Origin: Beaufortia kweichowensis | Taxonomy: Eukaryota > Chordata > Actinopteri > Cypriniformes > Gastromyzontidae | DNA length: 64,000 bases | Assembly: GCA_019155185.1 (NCBI GenBank) | Contig: CM032818.1 | Span: 1,285,433-1,349,432 of the forward strand | Direction of reading: 5' to 3' | Part shown: piece after piece, positions 24,560 to 36,585 of the stretch | Layout of the letters: the number at the start of each line of letters is the position of its first letter | Numbering within the stretch: the stretch's first letter is position 1 | Position numbers and translations under genes: made by a program | Notes under the pieces: generated by a model | What the model was told of the DNA's origin: nothing | Databases searched by the model: none | What the model saw: only the letters and a program-made list of their open reading frames with translations

Positions 24560-24784
24560 CTCTTTCTTCAGTGCAACAAAAAAATAAGATATTTTGGGAA
24601 ATGTTGGGTGGTTTTGAAAAGGGGTTTTGTGTTAGTCAATGGGGGTCAGTGTTGTTTGATTACCAACATTTTTCAAAATATTTTCTTGTGTTCTGCAGAA
24701 GAAAAAAAGGCATTGTTTTGGAATGAAATGAGGGTCAGTAAATAATTAAAACATTTAAATTTTTGTGTGAACTGTCCCTTTAAA
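24560..24784. mobile_element. Partial copy of the GGGATAGTTCACCC inverted-repeat family
   Basis: The right half of the family is recognisable: CAATGGGGGTCAGTG, ATTACCAACATTTTTCAAAAT, GTGTTCTGCAGAAG and a terminal GTGTGAACTGTCCCTTTAA. The left end is degraded. Confidence 0.6.
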
Positions 24785-24892
24785 TCTAATTGAAGCTTGA
24801 AGAATGAGAAATGTAAGACAGGCATGTACCCCTATGTTTTCAATTATGTTTTATACAGATTACCTCATATTTAAAGCAAGGCATTTACCAAC

Positions 24893-25325
24893 AAAAAAAA
24901 ATGTCATGATTTATTTACCCTCATGATGTCACAAAAATATTAGTGTGGCTCTGTTTCAATAAAAGTAAATGGAGACTAGAGATGCTGAGCTTTAATAACA
25001 AAATTGCACCTATCAAAGTCAAATATAAGACTTTATTTCAGATCTTCTAAAGCCTTACATTAACTTTACATGAGAAAAAACTACATTTAACTCATCTTTA
25101 CATGTACACGTGCCTGTGTATATTGAAAGCTTGACATCTATGACGTCACAGTTTCATATGGCTTCAGAAAATGTGGAATATTGAAACCGGTGAAACTACT
25201 TGTGTAGTGTTTTATGTAACTTTTTGGAGTTCAGCATTCACTTTTATTATGTGGAATATTCAAAACATTCACAAAAGGGGGTAAAATAAATGATGACAGA
25301 ATTTTGGTTGTCCTGTCCCTTTAAG
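24893..25325. mobile_element. Second degraded copy of the GGGATAGTTCACCC family
   Basis: The stretch includes TTTATTTACCCTCATGATGTC and a right end with ATGATGACAGAATTTTGG and GTCCTGTCCCTTTAAG. The middle is divergent, so it may be two nested fragments. Confidence 0.4.
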
Positions 25326-26079
25326 CCCTGACTTTTGCACAGATGTGTGAGAAGAAATTTAAGCATGGAGAAACAAACACCTGTCAAAGTCATATGGTAC
25401 ATTTTCACATATTTACTTCCTATAATTAGACATTAGCGGTAAAAAATCACTTGCAGCTGTTAGATCTGCCCTGTGTTTATAAGCAGCTGTAAGGTTTTTT
25501 GTTAGCTCTTAAAATCCTTTATTAGTACAAGATGTGGTCAGGATCGAGGTATTCTGCCCGGAGCGGGACTCCACCGTGGAATGTCTCTCTCCTGCTGTGA
25601 CAGAGGCGAGCATCCACATTTATCATTTGCTGGACAAATACAATCAAAATACTCCGTGGTACACACACATATATTTTAAAGTCTCTTGTTACTAACTGCT
25701 GGAGTGCTAAACCGAACAGAATTCATTGTAGGCTTTTTGTGATGTCTGCCCTTCAAAGGCGACTTCAAAGTGGACCCCACTGGCCTGCAGCTGTGGGTGG
25801 TTTTCTCTCTGTACATCCCCCGCAACCGTCCCACTATAGCACTGACCGCAACATATCATTACAAACCTCTTTACTGTAACAGGGTCTTTATGGCATTCTA
25901 TAGGGATTCTGAATAAGCTTTTGTTCAGGCCAGTGACATATGCAGATAGAAACATTAGCATCCGTAAAGAATAAGTGGGGTAATCTGTTACCCGTGGAGA
26001 GGATGTTTAAAGGAACAGAGCACTTAAAAATGACATTTCTGTCTTTTTAATGGACATAAAGCATTAGGTTGATGTAATA

Positions 26080-26479
26080 TACAGTACCAGTCAAAGGTTT
26101 TTCCACAAATGATCTGAAAGATCTTTTAATCTGAAGGTGTATATTTCAACGTTTCAAATAATTTTGTATACAAAAATAAAATCGTGTCAAAATATGAATT
26201 TCTTTAATTAAAAAACTAAAACTTTATTTAAATTTTTTTTTTTTTTAATGGATTACTTGGAGCAAATAATGAATAAAAAGCAGTCAATAAGAGTCCAGCA
26301 TTGATAGAATTTCTTCAGTGTTGTTTTCTTCTCAGGTTGAGACCTCAAGAAGTTGGATTAAAAAATTACAAGAGTCTGATTTGACAAACTTTAGACAAAG
26401 GTTGACGACTTTTAAAGATGATCAAATATAACAGAGTGATATAAACAAATATATAAACAAACTTTTGACTGGTACTGTA
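26080..26479. mobile_element. Complete Tc1/mariner-like MITE, 400 bp
   Basis: Terminal inverted repeats TACAGTACCAGTCAAA (26080 on) and TTTGACTGGTACTGTA (to 26479) are perfect over 16 bp and include a TA at each end, the target-site signature of Tc1/mariner elements. No transposase is encoded. Confidence 0.85.
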
Positions 26480-26939
26480 CATATATACTGACCAGCAACC
26501 AGAAACGTAGATCACATGACATGTATTGTGTTGTTTAAAGGTTGTCCACATCATTCATTCAGAGGGATTGAGTTTCATTCATGAGTACATGGTAATATTT
26601 GGGCAATTCAGCACACAGGATGGCCTTCAAATCCACAGGAAACAGCTCTGCCTGCCTTAAGCTGACTTCCTGTCTCTTAAAGGTTTATGTCAATCTTTTA
26701 AGCTTTAGTCGCTTTGTTATGTAATGTCAGTATTGTTTCCATTTACAGTTTCAGAACATTAACACTTAAGTTATACGAGGTCCTTTTGATAGTATAAGTC
26801 ACTCAAGCCTAGTATGAAGAATATTTTAGTTTCAAAATCTGTACTGTTACATTAGTATGTATAATGTTTCAATTATTGTTAAACATTATATGTAGGGTTA
26901 TGGTTATCCAAGAGTTTATATTGTAACTTGAAAGCTATT

Positions 26940-27235
26940 TCACAGCCCTTACCAATACAGTACACAAAACCTTACTGACAAAAGTATATCATTGCTAATG
27001 GTTTCTATTGCAAATACCATTAAAACCATTACAAAATACCAGAGTTTTGGGTCTTTGGATTTATTGGTTTTTATTGGTTCCCATCTGCCAGATAACATCA
27101 CCAATTGAAACCAACACATTACAAGTATACCCCTCCTAGAGACCATAATGGCTTCTATTAAAACCAATACAATTCCCATTATAGCCATTAAATCCATGAG
27201 TATCTCTCTGATGGTTTCTATTGTTTTTAGTAAGC
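26940..27235. repeat. ATGGTTTCTATTG-type repeat
   Basis: The words AATGGTTTCTATTG and ATTAAAACCATT/AATACAATTCCCATT recur in both orientations, with a direct copy of GATGGTTTCTATTG near the right edge. It looks like a short non-autonomous repeat. The minus-strand ORF across it is not supported as a gene. Confidence 0.45.
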
Positions 27236-27339
27236 AGGGAAAGTATCAGATGACACATTCTTGTTCTTTCATGGTACTGAATGATTGTCATATTTCTCAG
27301 AATTGTTAAGTTTTAGTATAGTTTGTACAAACGTAAACA

Positions 27340-28073
27340 ATAAAAGCAAACGCGCGCGCGCTCGTACTTTGGTATTTTCGTAATAGGCTTTACTGTTAGT
27401 TCCGCCCTCTTGATGTAATGGTACGCGGCGAATAACTAACTTTAAAGCGGAAGGAGAATACACAGATCTCTATAAAAATCATCTGTTTCTCAGTAGTAGT
27501 TTAAGAGTGAAACGTGATGTTTGTATAATGTCTCTACAGGTCTCAGTTCAGTTCAGTAGAAACGCTTCTTCTTCATCCCCAGCGGAGAAGCGCGGGCAAA
27601 ACCAACTCAAGGAATGGGGGTGACGAACGTAACAGATTTATAGCGACATGCTATAAAATCATAAAGTAAAACTAAATAACTTCATAAACAACTTCAAGCT
27701 ATTATTATTGCATTAAAAAATTAGATTGTGGTCTGAAATCACAGTGATTAAAAACTAAACTGAATAGTTTGTCAGATCTCGCACCCCTCTATCTTTAAAA
27801 CTATTCAACGATCCGAGGGCCAAAATCTCCACACGTTTAATCATTCAGTCAGATGATCCAGCTGTTGTATCGGTTCTCAACGAGAGTTCCGAGAGATCTT
27901 AAAGACTTTAACACAATGATAAAGTGTCATGTTGTGAATTAGATCGCGGTTTATCGCAGTTATGAGGTTTTGGTATCAAATAAACGGACTGACGGATGGA
28001 TAGATGAACGCTGGCTGGTAGTTTAGGTGTGATCGGACCGGCGTGCTGAACGGGTTCAGTCTCATCTGTACAG
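27340..28073 (+). promoter_or_regulatory. hyal2: Candidate hyal2 promoter and 5' UTR exon
   Basis: CpG-containing DNA begins with a short CG run (about 27349-27360). A GC-richer segment from about 28010 ends at a donor (ACAG then GTCAGT from 28074). The hyal2 coding exon begins at an acceptor at 29307-29308, so an upstream non-coding exon must exist. This is the nearest good candidate. Confidence 0.35.
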
Positions 28074-28336
28074 GTCAGTCTGGTTTTCTTGAAGGTTAAA
28101 GATGGTTCCAGTTAGTTTGTGTAACTGTCCTGTGAGTTTAAAGAGGAAGTGCTTTTGTAACACGAAATAGTTGAACAATGAGTCGGAAACAATGAAACAA
28201 AGTTTGAACAACGGTATCGATTTCGTGATTGTACGTATGTCAAATATATGTGTAGATAGAGAGATACAGAGATCGATAGAAATCTGATATATTTAAAACA
28301 CATCAGTTCATATATGGATATATATTAGATTTTTGC

Positions 28337-28395
<59 letters not shown>

Positions 28396-28570
28396 TACAG
28401 ACAGACAGATAGATAGATAGATAGATAGACAGATGGACAGATAGATAGACGGATAGACAGACAGATAGATAGATAGACAGACAGACAGATAGATAGACAG
28501 ACAGACAGATAGATAGATAGATAGACAGATGGACAGACAGATGGACAGACAGATGGACAGATAGATGGAC

Positions 28571-28613
<43 letters not shown>

Positions 28614-28618
28614 CGGAC

Positions 28619-28698
<80 letters not shown>

Positions 28699-28703
28699 GC
28701 ATG

Positions 28704-28765
<62 letters not shown>

Positions 28766-28782
28766 CGGATAGACAGATAGAC

Positions 28783-28815
<33 letters not shown>
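28337..28815. repeat. (GATA)n/(GACA)n array, about 480 bp
   Basis: A long tetranucleotide array of GATA with blocks of GACA and GGAC variants concentrated at about 28396-28620. Its make-up resembles Bkm-type GATA/GACA satellite DNA of vertebrates. It lies in the presumed 5' intron of hyal2. Confidence 0.97.
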
Positions 28816-28816
<1 letters not shown>

Positions 28817-29315
28817 ATGGATGGATTGAAAGACAGATTAATAGACAGACAGGAAGGACATACATATAGACAGATATATAGAAATTGATATAGATATGTA
28901 CTGTAGATATATTGATATAGATATCAGTATAACAATAAATATAGATATTTGTAAATATAGAGTTAGAGTTAATCATTCAGTCAGAGGTATAGATAGATAG
29001 ATGTGTATTAATTTTTATAAAATGTTATAAAATCATATCAGTATGATACGGTTTCTTGAATGCCATTTCATTATAATATGATTAGATCAGTCCCAGTTCA
29101 TTGCAGGATTATTTTACATGATGCTCATCATAACATAACATAATATATCAGTTTTAATCACTGTGTCTGCTAAGAATTCCTCAAACAATATGTCAACATA
29201 ACTTAAACACAACCATAAAACTCTAAGTATGGACATCACAAATTGTTTAACATTTACTAGACACGCAGATGGACATTTGAGATGCTCACAAGCTGTTTTG
29301 TGTTTTAGGTCTGAG

Positions 29316-32300
29316 ATGGCTAACGTCATACATCCCTTTGTGGGGGCCCGACCTCAACCTGTTTCCTGGCTGCAGATCCTGTTCTTCTTACACGTCTGGA
29401 CCTGTTTACAAGCTCAGGTATTGAAAACCACTAGATGGCCGCTGTATTCCGGCAAGCCCCTGCTGTTGGCTTGGAACGCCCCCACTGAAGACTGCAGGCC
29501 TCGCCACGACATCAGCTTTCAGCTCGACCAGTTCCAGATCGTGGCGTCACCGAACGAGGGCTTCACCAAGCAAAACCTCACCATCTTCTACAAGGACCGT
29601 TTGGGTTCGTATCCGCATTACGAAGGGGACGGCACCGCCTTTAACGGCGGGCTTCCGCAGGTCGCCAGTCTCACGCATCATCTACAAAAGATGCCGGATG
29701 GTGTGAAGAAGTACATCAAGGACCAGATGTCCAAAGGTCTCGCCGTGATTGACTGGGAGGAGTGGCGGCCCCTGTGGATACGGAACTGGGGCATCAAAGA
29801 CATTTACCGCAACCACTCGAAGCGCTTAGTCTCTGAGAAGAACCCGACCTGGCCACCGGATCAGGTGGTCAAAGTGGCCCAGCAGGAGTTCGAGCTGTCC
29901 GCTCGTAAGTTCATGTTGGAGACTCTCAGACTGGCCAAGAGCCTCCGGCCCCAGCAGCTCTGGGGGTACTACTTATTTCCAGACTGCTACAACCACAATT
30001 ATCAAACCAACCTGACCAATTACACAGGACGTTGTCCAGATGTGGAGGTGACGAGGAACGACCAGCTGAAGTGGCTCTGGACGGAAAGCACGGCTCTTTA
30101 TCCGTCTATATACATGGGGAAGGTGCTGAAGGACAGTTCGTACGGAAAGCAGTTTGTACGAAACCGGGTCAAGGAGGGGATGAGATTGGCTTCTGTTGGG
30201 GACAGCGCGGCCAGGCCCGTGTTTGTCTACACGCGACCCACTTATGCAAGTGCTGTTCCTAATCCTGAACTCCTGCTGCTGTCGGAGGTGAGTTGTGTGT
30301 TGTGTCAACTCTCAAATGTGCCACATGTTTGTTTTTGTTTGCCCACAAACCTTGAATTGTAGATGCAGTATTAGTCGAAAACATAATGGCACATTATCCA
30401 TAAGATCAAAATAGATTTATGGGTGGATATTGAAGTTAATCCTCCATTAGGGGATAAAGGTACTGTAGTTATAGCACATAACTTGCCACTGTGCATGATT
30501 TAACGTACATTCTTTTAGTCACCGGCCCCAAAGTATTTGTGAGCTACATTAAAACAAAGTTCTAGCCCCGCAAGGTTCCTCATTATTTATGGTACCTTCC
30601 AAGTCAAGTTTTAGGCCAAGATCAGACCCACCAGCTGAATACATCCGTGTGATGGTCTGTTGGCTCTCGAAGCCATTCCAAGGAACTTCAGCTGTTCCTG
30701 AGATGTTCATATTTCAGGAGCCGAGTGTCATGGTGTGTTTGTCTTGGCGTCGAGCAAGGAACCCAGTGGTGTGAGGATTTTAACAGAGCGATATATATCA
30801 TGACTTGTCCTAAAAATAGCATGTGTGCACACATGCTAGGTCGTCTCTACACTTTCTGGAGAGAAAGATTCATCTGTTTTCTTCTGCATTCTCCATGCCA
30901 CAATAACTTACTCACAACTCACAATAACTCTCCATGGCTCAGATAACATACAAGACCATAAAGTTTATTACAGCAAAACTACAAAGCCTGGTATAAAGCT
31001 TTATTCAAACGTTATATCCATTTGATATGTCAGTTTATTATCTAGAGATGTTATATGATGTTGAGAAATCTGTCACTTCATCTTTGAAGTATTTGTGTTT
31101 CAGTAAGACCAAATGTGAAACTAAATGGGATCTGTAATTCTGTCATTGAATGTTTATAGTTGGCTTCATGTCGCATTTAAGGTTCTTCAGACACGTATGA
31201 ACTGTCTGTTGTCTGTAAAAATATGAGCCAACCTGAGAGAAATCCAAATCTGGGGTTTTAACACCAAACTTTAAGATTTTTCTCTAAGACAGTTCTCAAA
31301 CTTTGGCTTGCCAGCAAAATGAGAAATGCAGCCAAGAGAAATGCCACAGTTCTCCTTCAACAAGCACTTGATTTCTGGAGAGTTATTTTAATTACTTTTT
31401 AATGCTTTGACTATTTAAGCTGCTTATTTCAGGAACAGCAAAAGAATTTCTTATAAATTGTTAGAAATAAACTCCACTGTAAAAGCCAGACACTAATTAC
31501 GCTTCAGGTAAATGAAACCGAGTATGTTTTACGACGCTGTGATGCAAGTTTACGATGCCTCTATGCTGAAGTCGTACAAATCATCACAGTGTTTTGTTTT
31601 TTGTGATTTAAAAGGTGAGCGTGAGAGCATAGCAGAAAACAAACGTTAACACATAGTTATTTATTTAGTGAAAAAAACCCTCTTTATGATGGGTACTTAG
31701 ACCTTAATTTTTAATTATTTTACTGTGTTTATGTTCTCATTACGTGCTATAAATCTGTACTCTGTGATCTTTAAAAAACACTTATATTATCTTGTTCTAC
31801 ATCTGTCAATAAATAATTAATGTTTTCGTTTGTAAAGGAGCTCTTAGAAAAGTTTGTTTAATCTAGGAGAGAATGACGTTTTGTTCTGTGGAAGGCAGAA
31901 GTGTTGTATTTAAACAAAAGAGAACAAGCGATCGAATGATTGCGGGTAATGTCGTCAAAGCTTGAAGACAAAGGACAAAGTCTTTGTCGTCAATTATCGA
32001 TGACGCTTGCCATGTCACTCTTCACAAATATACAAACGCTAGAACTATTATACAAATACGCACGCAGAAGCTCTGTTCACAAATTCTCTCGCAATAAGTC
32101 CAGGGCTTTAAGATTTGATGATGCAAAGTGCTTATTTGCAGAACTGTGATGTATTTTTCCACTTCTGAAAGACACTTGTGTGAGAAACTGGATTTGATAT
32201 TCAGTGATAGATGAGCTACTATTTAAAACACATGTTTGGCTTCATTAGCAGTTTGGCAGCAGATCATAATATTTGTGTAATAAGTTCAAATATCTTTTAT

Positions 32301-33284
32301 TTTTAACTCTTCCTCTTCTCTACAGATGGATCTGGTGTCTACTATCGGCGAAAGTGTGGCGTTAGGTGTCGCCGGCGTTATTTTTTGGGGAGATTCCATG
32401 TACGCCAGCAGTCACGTAAGTCTGTTAACATTTATAACAATAGCGGTAGAACGATATTGGTTTTTATTGGTGGCCGTATGTGGTTGGTGCCTGAAATTGC
32501 AATGATTTGAAATTTCATTATAAAAGTTAAACCACTTAAACTACTTTATTTTGATTGGCCGGGTGTTGATATCTTGTAACAGCAGTGGAATGTTTCATTG
32601 TTTATTAATCCATGTCTGTATTCGCTAATTCGATTCTGTTTTGGCTTTTGTAGCTATTTTCATTGCCAGATCAAAAATAAAACCACAGGACAGGTTTTGT
32701 CTGAAACATCAGTTAACCATTATTAAATTGTTTTTAGAAATGCTTTATACAATATGTAACTAATCTAATTTGATAATTAAAACCTTTTGCTAATTTAGTT
32801 TAAATTTTTCGTCCTGGTCGATGTATCGGTCTAAAAACACTTTTTTACTACATCATGCAAATATCCAGTTGCATCAGTTTTCCTCTTCTCGTTCCAGGCG
32901 AGCTGTAAAACGCTTAACGAATACCTGCGAGGACCGCTGGGTCGGTACCTGCTAAACGTGACATCAGCCGCAGAGCAGTGCAGCCGGAAACTCTGCAGTT
33001 TTCGTGGACGCTGCCTTCGCAAACAATCCGACACGGACACGTACCTACATCTCAGCGCGGACACCCACAGCATCGATCGTCAGGGGAACGTTCTCAGAGT
33101 AACAGGACAGATGGGAGCAGAAGAGGTGAACCGGTTACAAGAACAGTTCCAGTGTCAGTGTTACAACGGGTACATGGGGGATGACTGTAGCCAAGGTGAA
33201 AACAAAAACAGGGCAGTGGTGTTTTGGACCACAAGGCTGCAGGTTCTACTGTTACCGCTGGTATTATTGGGGTTTCTACACTGA
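29316..33284 (+). CDS. hyal2: Hyaluronidase 2 (3 coding exons)
   Basis: This is a glycosyl hydrolase family 56 hyaluronidase, normally GPI-anchored at the cell surface and cutting high-mass hyaluronan. Coding exons are 29316-30287, 32326-32415 and 32898-33284 (1449 nt, 482 residues; human 473). An N-terminal hydrophobic signal (SWLQILFFLHVWTCLQAQ) is followed by the catalytic domain. The acid/base motif is intact in GLAVIDWEEWRP (D-x-E), and YYLFPDCYNHNY and GRCPDVEVTRNDQL are family signatures. The C-terminal Cys-rich EGF-like segment (QCQCYNGYMGDDCSQ) precedes a hydrophobic tail (LLLPLVLLGFLH) consistent with GPI anchoring. The ATG at 29316 is used because an acceptor at 29307-29308 cuts off the upstream in-frame ATG at 29229. 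It sits next to tusc2 and rassf1, as in mammals. Confidence 0.95.
30288..32325. other. hyal2 intron, no other gene seen
   Basis: A 2-kb AT-rich intron. It contains no conserved exon, RNA gene or intact repeat that I can support. Confidence 0.45.
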
Positions 33285-34545
33285 CGTATGGTTGAGTTTT
33301 GTGAAATCGCTCTGAGGATGCCGGTCCTTTTCTTCAGAAGATGGGCGAGGTCGACGGGAGACGTTTTAGTAATGGAGTCGCTTGAAACTACAAAAGCCAA
33401 CATGTTGGACATTTTTTGCAGCGTAGCGATGGCTTTGTGTGGTTGTTTGAACAGAGAGCCCCCTGCTGTATGGGAGGATGAACTGCAGGCAGACAAAAGT
33501 TTTTGTTGTGTGAATGAAATTATATGTTTGTGTGCCTTTTTTATATAAAAATGATGTGCTGAAAGTATACATCTGGAAGTCTGTCACTTGAGGCCTTTTG
33601 TTTTTTATAACCTTTATGAGACCAAGCGTGACCATATTTCTGCTTTGTGTCACGTCCTTACAATTGACATTTTTGTTATGTAACACTTCTGCCTCATTAA
33701 ACCCTGTTGGGGTAAGTGTCATGAAACCGTATCTGGGTCATATTTTACCACAAAGTTGTTTCAAAATTAAACTTGGTGCAAGTTTTATGCAGTTACATGT
33801 GAAGCACATTTTTTTTCTCAAACTCCTTCAATTACATTGCTTTATTTTCATGGACATAGCTTAAAAATGATATGACTTTGTCATGTTTGTATTCATATTA
33901 TCCTGTTTGACCACTGCTGGATGGTGAGAAATTATTTGACTTTTGTAACTCGCTTTGCCAAAAACATGAATATAATTTTCAAATCAGCATACTGCAAATT
34001 TTTGTGGTTCTGATAAACAAGAACACATTTATTTTTCTCTTGCCCTGGGTTACACCGAGCTATTTTGATTCAGAGACCAGATTTTTCTTTTCTGCTCTTT
34101 ATTTTTGCATGACAACTGGTTATATATGATGTCTGTATATATCCATCACTAAATTTGAATCAAGTATTATCACATGGCCTTCTTATAAAAATCAAATAAT
34201 GTGTTTTTGATATGTAGGATAAAACTGTGGAATTGAACCATGTGGCTATAAATCCATGTTTGAGTTGCAAGCCTGTGATTTCGTTGTAGTGCCTTTTAAA
34301 ATACTCTCTTTATTAATTTACAATTCAAGAAACCTCATCAAAACAAAAGTAAACCAAAACACTGTTTATGTTTATTAATAATTTTTTATTTAGCTTAATG
34401 CCATATTCTGCTTGTGTTGTCCGGATAAACTTGTATAACATGAATTATACAAGAGCCTTTACTTCCAGGATGTGGTTTGTCAGGTGTTCAAAAGAGAAGT
34501 TTATTATTATTCTGAAATTGTTTGTTTTATATTTTTGCAATAAAT
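33285..34545 (+). other. hyal2: hyal2 3' UTR with poly(A) signal at 34539-34544
   Basis: Non-coding sequence after the hyal2 stop ends at an AATAAA. Several ORFs here lack family resemblance. Confidence 0.6.
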
Positions 34546-34559
34546 CTTATAAGATTTAT

Positions 34560-36090
34560 GAGGGTTTATTTCTTGCTTGAATTTCCCTAAAGAATCAAAA
34601 ATTGCGATATACTTTCACAATGACTCCAGAATTGTTTTAACTTTAGATCTGAATAATGCCAAACGCATGTGTAAGTCTGATTTGCTCAAAGGAGTGTGTA
34701 TCACATCTGCATAACTGGAAGAGTATGTACAGGGTCTGATTTCACATCGTGCTTTGGTAACATGGATCAGGTTTTGTCCGTACCAGCATTCCCTCAGTGA
34801 TCTCATACTTTCCGACTCCACTGTACAGTATGTTTATCAGATTTATATCTCTAGTGATGTGTGTACCGTGTGTATCCGGCTCTAGTTAACTACATTTTCT
34901 AACCGTTTTCCTCACTGGCTGTTCACTGCTTCACATGTTTGTTTCATTTTTTGGGTCCTGTCCTAGTTTTGCTACTTCTAAGGGGGGTAGTTAGACAGTG
35001 CCAAATGGAACATTATGAGGCTGGCAGTACAGAGAACGCCTTGTGTTATAACTCAAACCAGACATCCAGTCTCTGCTCTGTTAGGTTTCTTCTCATTATT
35101 CCCCTCCTCCAGGACCCCCAGCAGGGGCCTTCCGTTCGGGATCCTCCGTTTATTTGCTGGTATGTCTGAATTATAATGGAATCTGGGGCTCGGACTGTTC
35201 GCAATTGTACCGCAATATGGAATCCACATGTCTCGCATGCTTTCGTGATCACATCATTGGTACAAATAGAGTATACTTATGTAACGCCCAGTTGGAAAAA
35301 GACATCAATAACATTATGGTTCTTTGTTTGACTACATAGAAAACATGATGTATTAATTTCATACAATCTTGTGTTGTAATCACAGCATAACTTTGTGTTA
35401 CTCAAAGGCGAAAGTAAAAACAAGCTTCTTTTACATGATTTCATGTTACTATGATTTTCTCTACAATAAGTACTGTGGTTAACCATGGTTTTATTAAAAG
35501 TGTAGTAAACATGTTTTTTTGGCAGATATCATGGTTAAACTATGATCATTATGGTGAGTCTGTAGTAAATGTGTGGTTCCAAATTTATAATAAATACAAA
35601 TTTATAAAACATAAACTATGTGCATATTTAAAACGTAACTTAACATGTTTTGTTATGAGACATTATTTTGCAATGACCCAGAAAAATGGCGAAAAATATT
35701 CTTGTAACCACAGGAATGAATACAAGCCATTTCTTGTACAAGAATTTTGTAAAGACTGATCTGACTTAAACTAAGAAGAGTGAAAAAACAAAGCCTGATT
35801 TTACTCATTTTAAAAACAGAAATAGATCACCACTTACAGACTTTGGCAGAAATAATGAGGCAAAAAAATATTGTAAATCCTTAAATCTATCCTTTGAATG
35901 ATTTGTAATGTATACATTTTGTATACATTAATGTTTATTGTAAACTCAACTCAATTGAGTTGCAAGTTTATATAGACACAATAGATGTGATTTATATGCT
36001 GTACTTACATTTATTTGTACTTCTGAGTGTTGTTTAATATATTACAAAAACATTCTCGTTCAAGAAAAACTAACGCGGAACTAAAGCAAA
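34560..36090. other. hyal2-abhd14a intergenic region, no gene seen
   Basis: AT-rich DNA. A stretch at about 35465-35570 repeats GTTAACCATGGTTTTATT and ATCATGGTTAAACTATG, suggesting a degraded palindromic repeat. No supported coding region. Confidence 0.4.
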
Positions 36091-36114
36091 CATCCATCTG
36101 TTTCCACACGGAAC

Positions 36115-36235
36115 TATTATTGTGCGCGGCGCATTAGAACAGCGCAACTGTCACTCCACGCGAATTATGATCAATCTCAAACTTTCAGATAATCATCGAT
36201 TATTCAATATTTCTTTATTTTTTGCTTCATTATAG
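36115..36235 (+). promoter_or_regulatory. abhd14a: Probable abhd14a promoter and 5' UTR exon
   Basis: A CpG-containing patch (GTGCGCGGCGC near 36122) is followed by a strong donor (AG then GTGAGT) after 36235. The acceptor at 36581-36582 opens the exon carrying the start codon. Confidence 0.45.
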
Positions 36236-36585
36236 GTGAGTGTTGAACGCACTATTGATGTGTCATGCAGTTGCATTGTTTGTCTGGTGATAAAAGCGGC
36301 AGCATGTCTGCGCACTTACGTCATTTAGATTTCTAAAGCAAAAATGTAAATATTCGCAATTTGTTTACGATATGCCAACCTTTTCTATGAAGAATACATT
36401 TTGTGATTTATGTCAAATATTGTGGATGTTGTGTTCGGTGTCAGCCTCTTAAAATGGAGTCTGATGCTGTAACTCTGCAGTAATTAATGCGATTAAATGG
36501 CTTTGCGTGTTTTTCTTTACGGCTTGACGTGGTTTGCAAATTCAGCATGTTTAGTCTGTTAATGTTCAACGTTTAAATGCAGATC

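Noticed and set aside
26949..27197. 82-codon hydrophobic minus-strand ORF
   Set aside because: It comes from an ATGGTTTCTATTG-type dispersed repeat and its hydrophobicity reflects T-rich codons.
28337..28815. Regularly spaced repeats that could suggest a CRISPR-like array
   Set aside because: Units are 4 bp with no unique spacers, in a vertebrate genome. This is a microsatellite.
28308..28976. 222-codon minus-strand ORF of repeated Ile-Tyr-Leu-Ser
   Set aside because: It is produced by the GATA tetranucleotide array, which stays open in this frame by composition alone.
29229..29315. Upstream in-frame ATG extending hyal2 by 29 residues
   Set aside because: A TTTTAG acceptor at 29303-29308 separates it from the exon, and the extension would mask the signal peptide.
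34560..35760. Possible small gene between hyal2 and abhd14a
   Set aside because: Several ORFs of 60-100 codons exist on both strands, but none shows splice-linked frames, a domain or a promoter.
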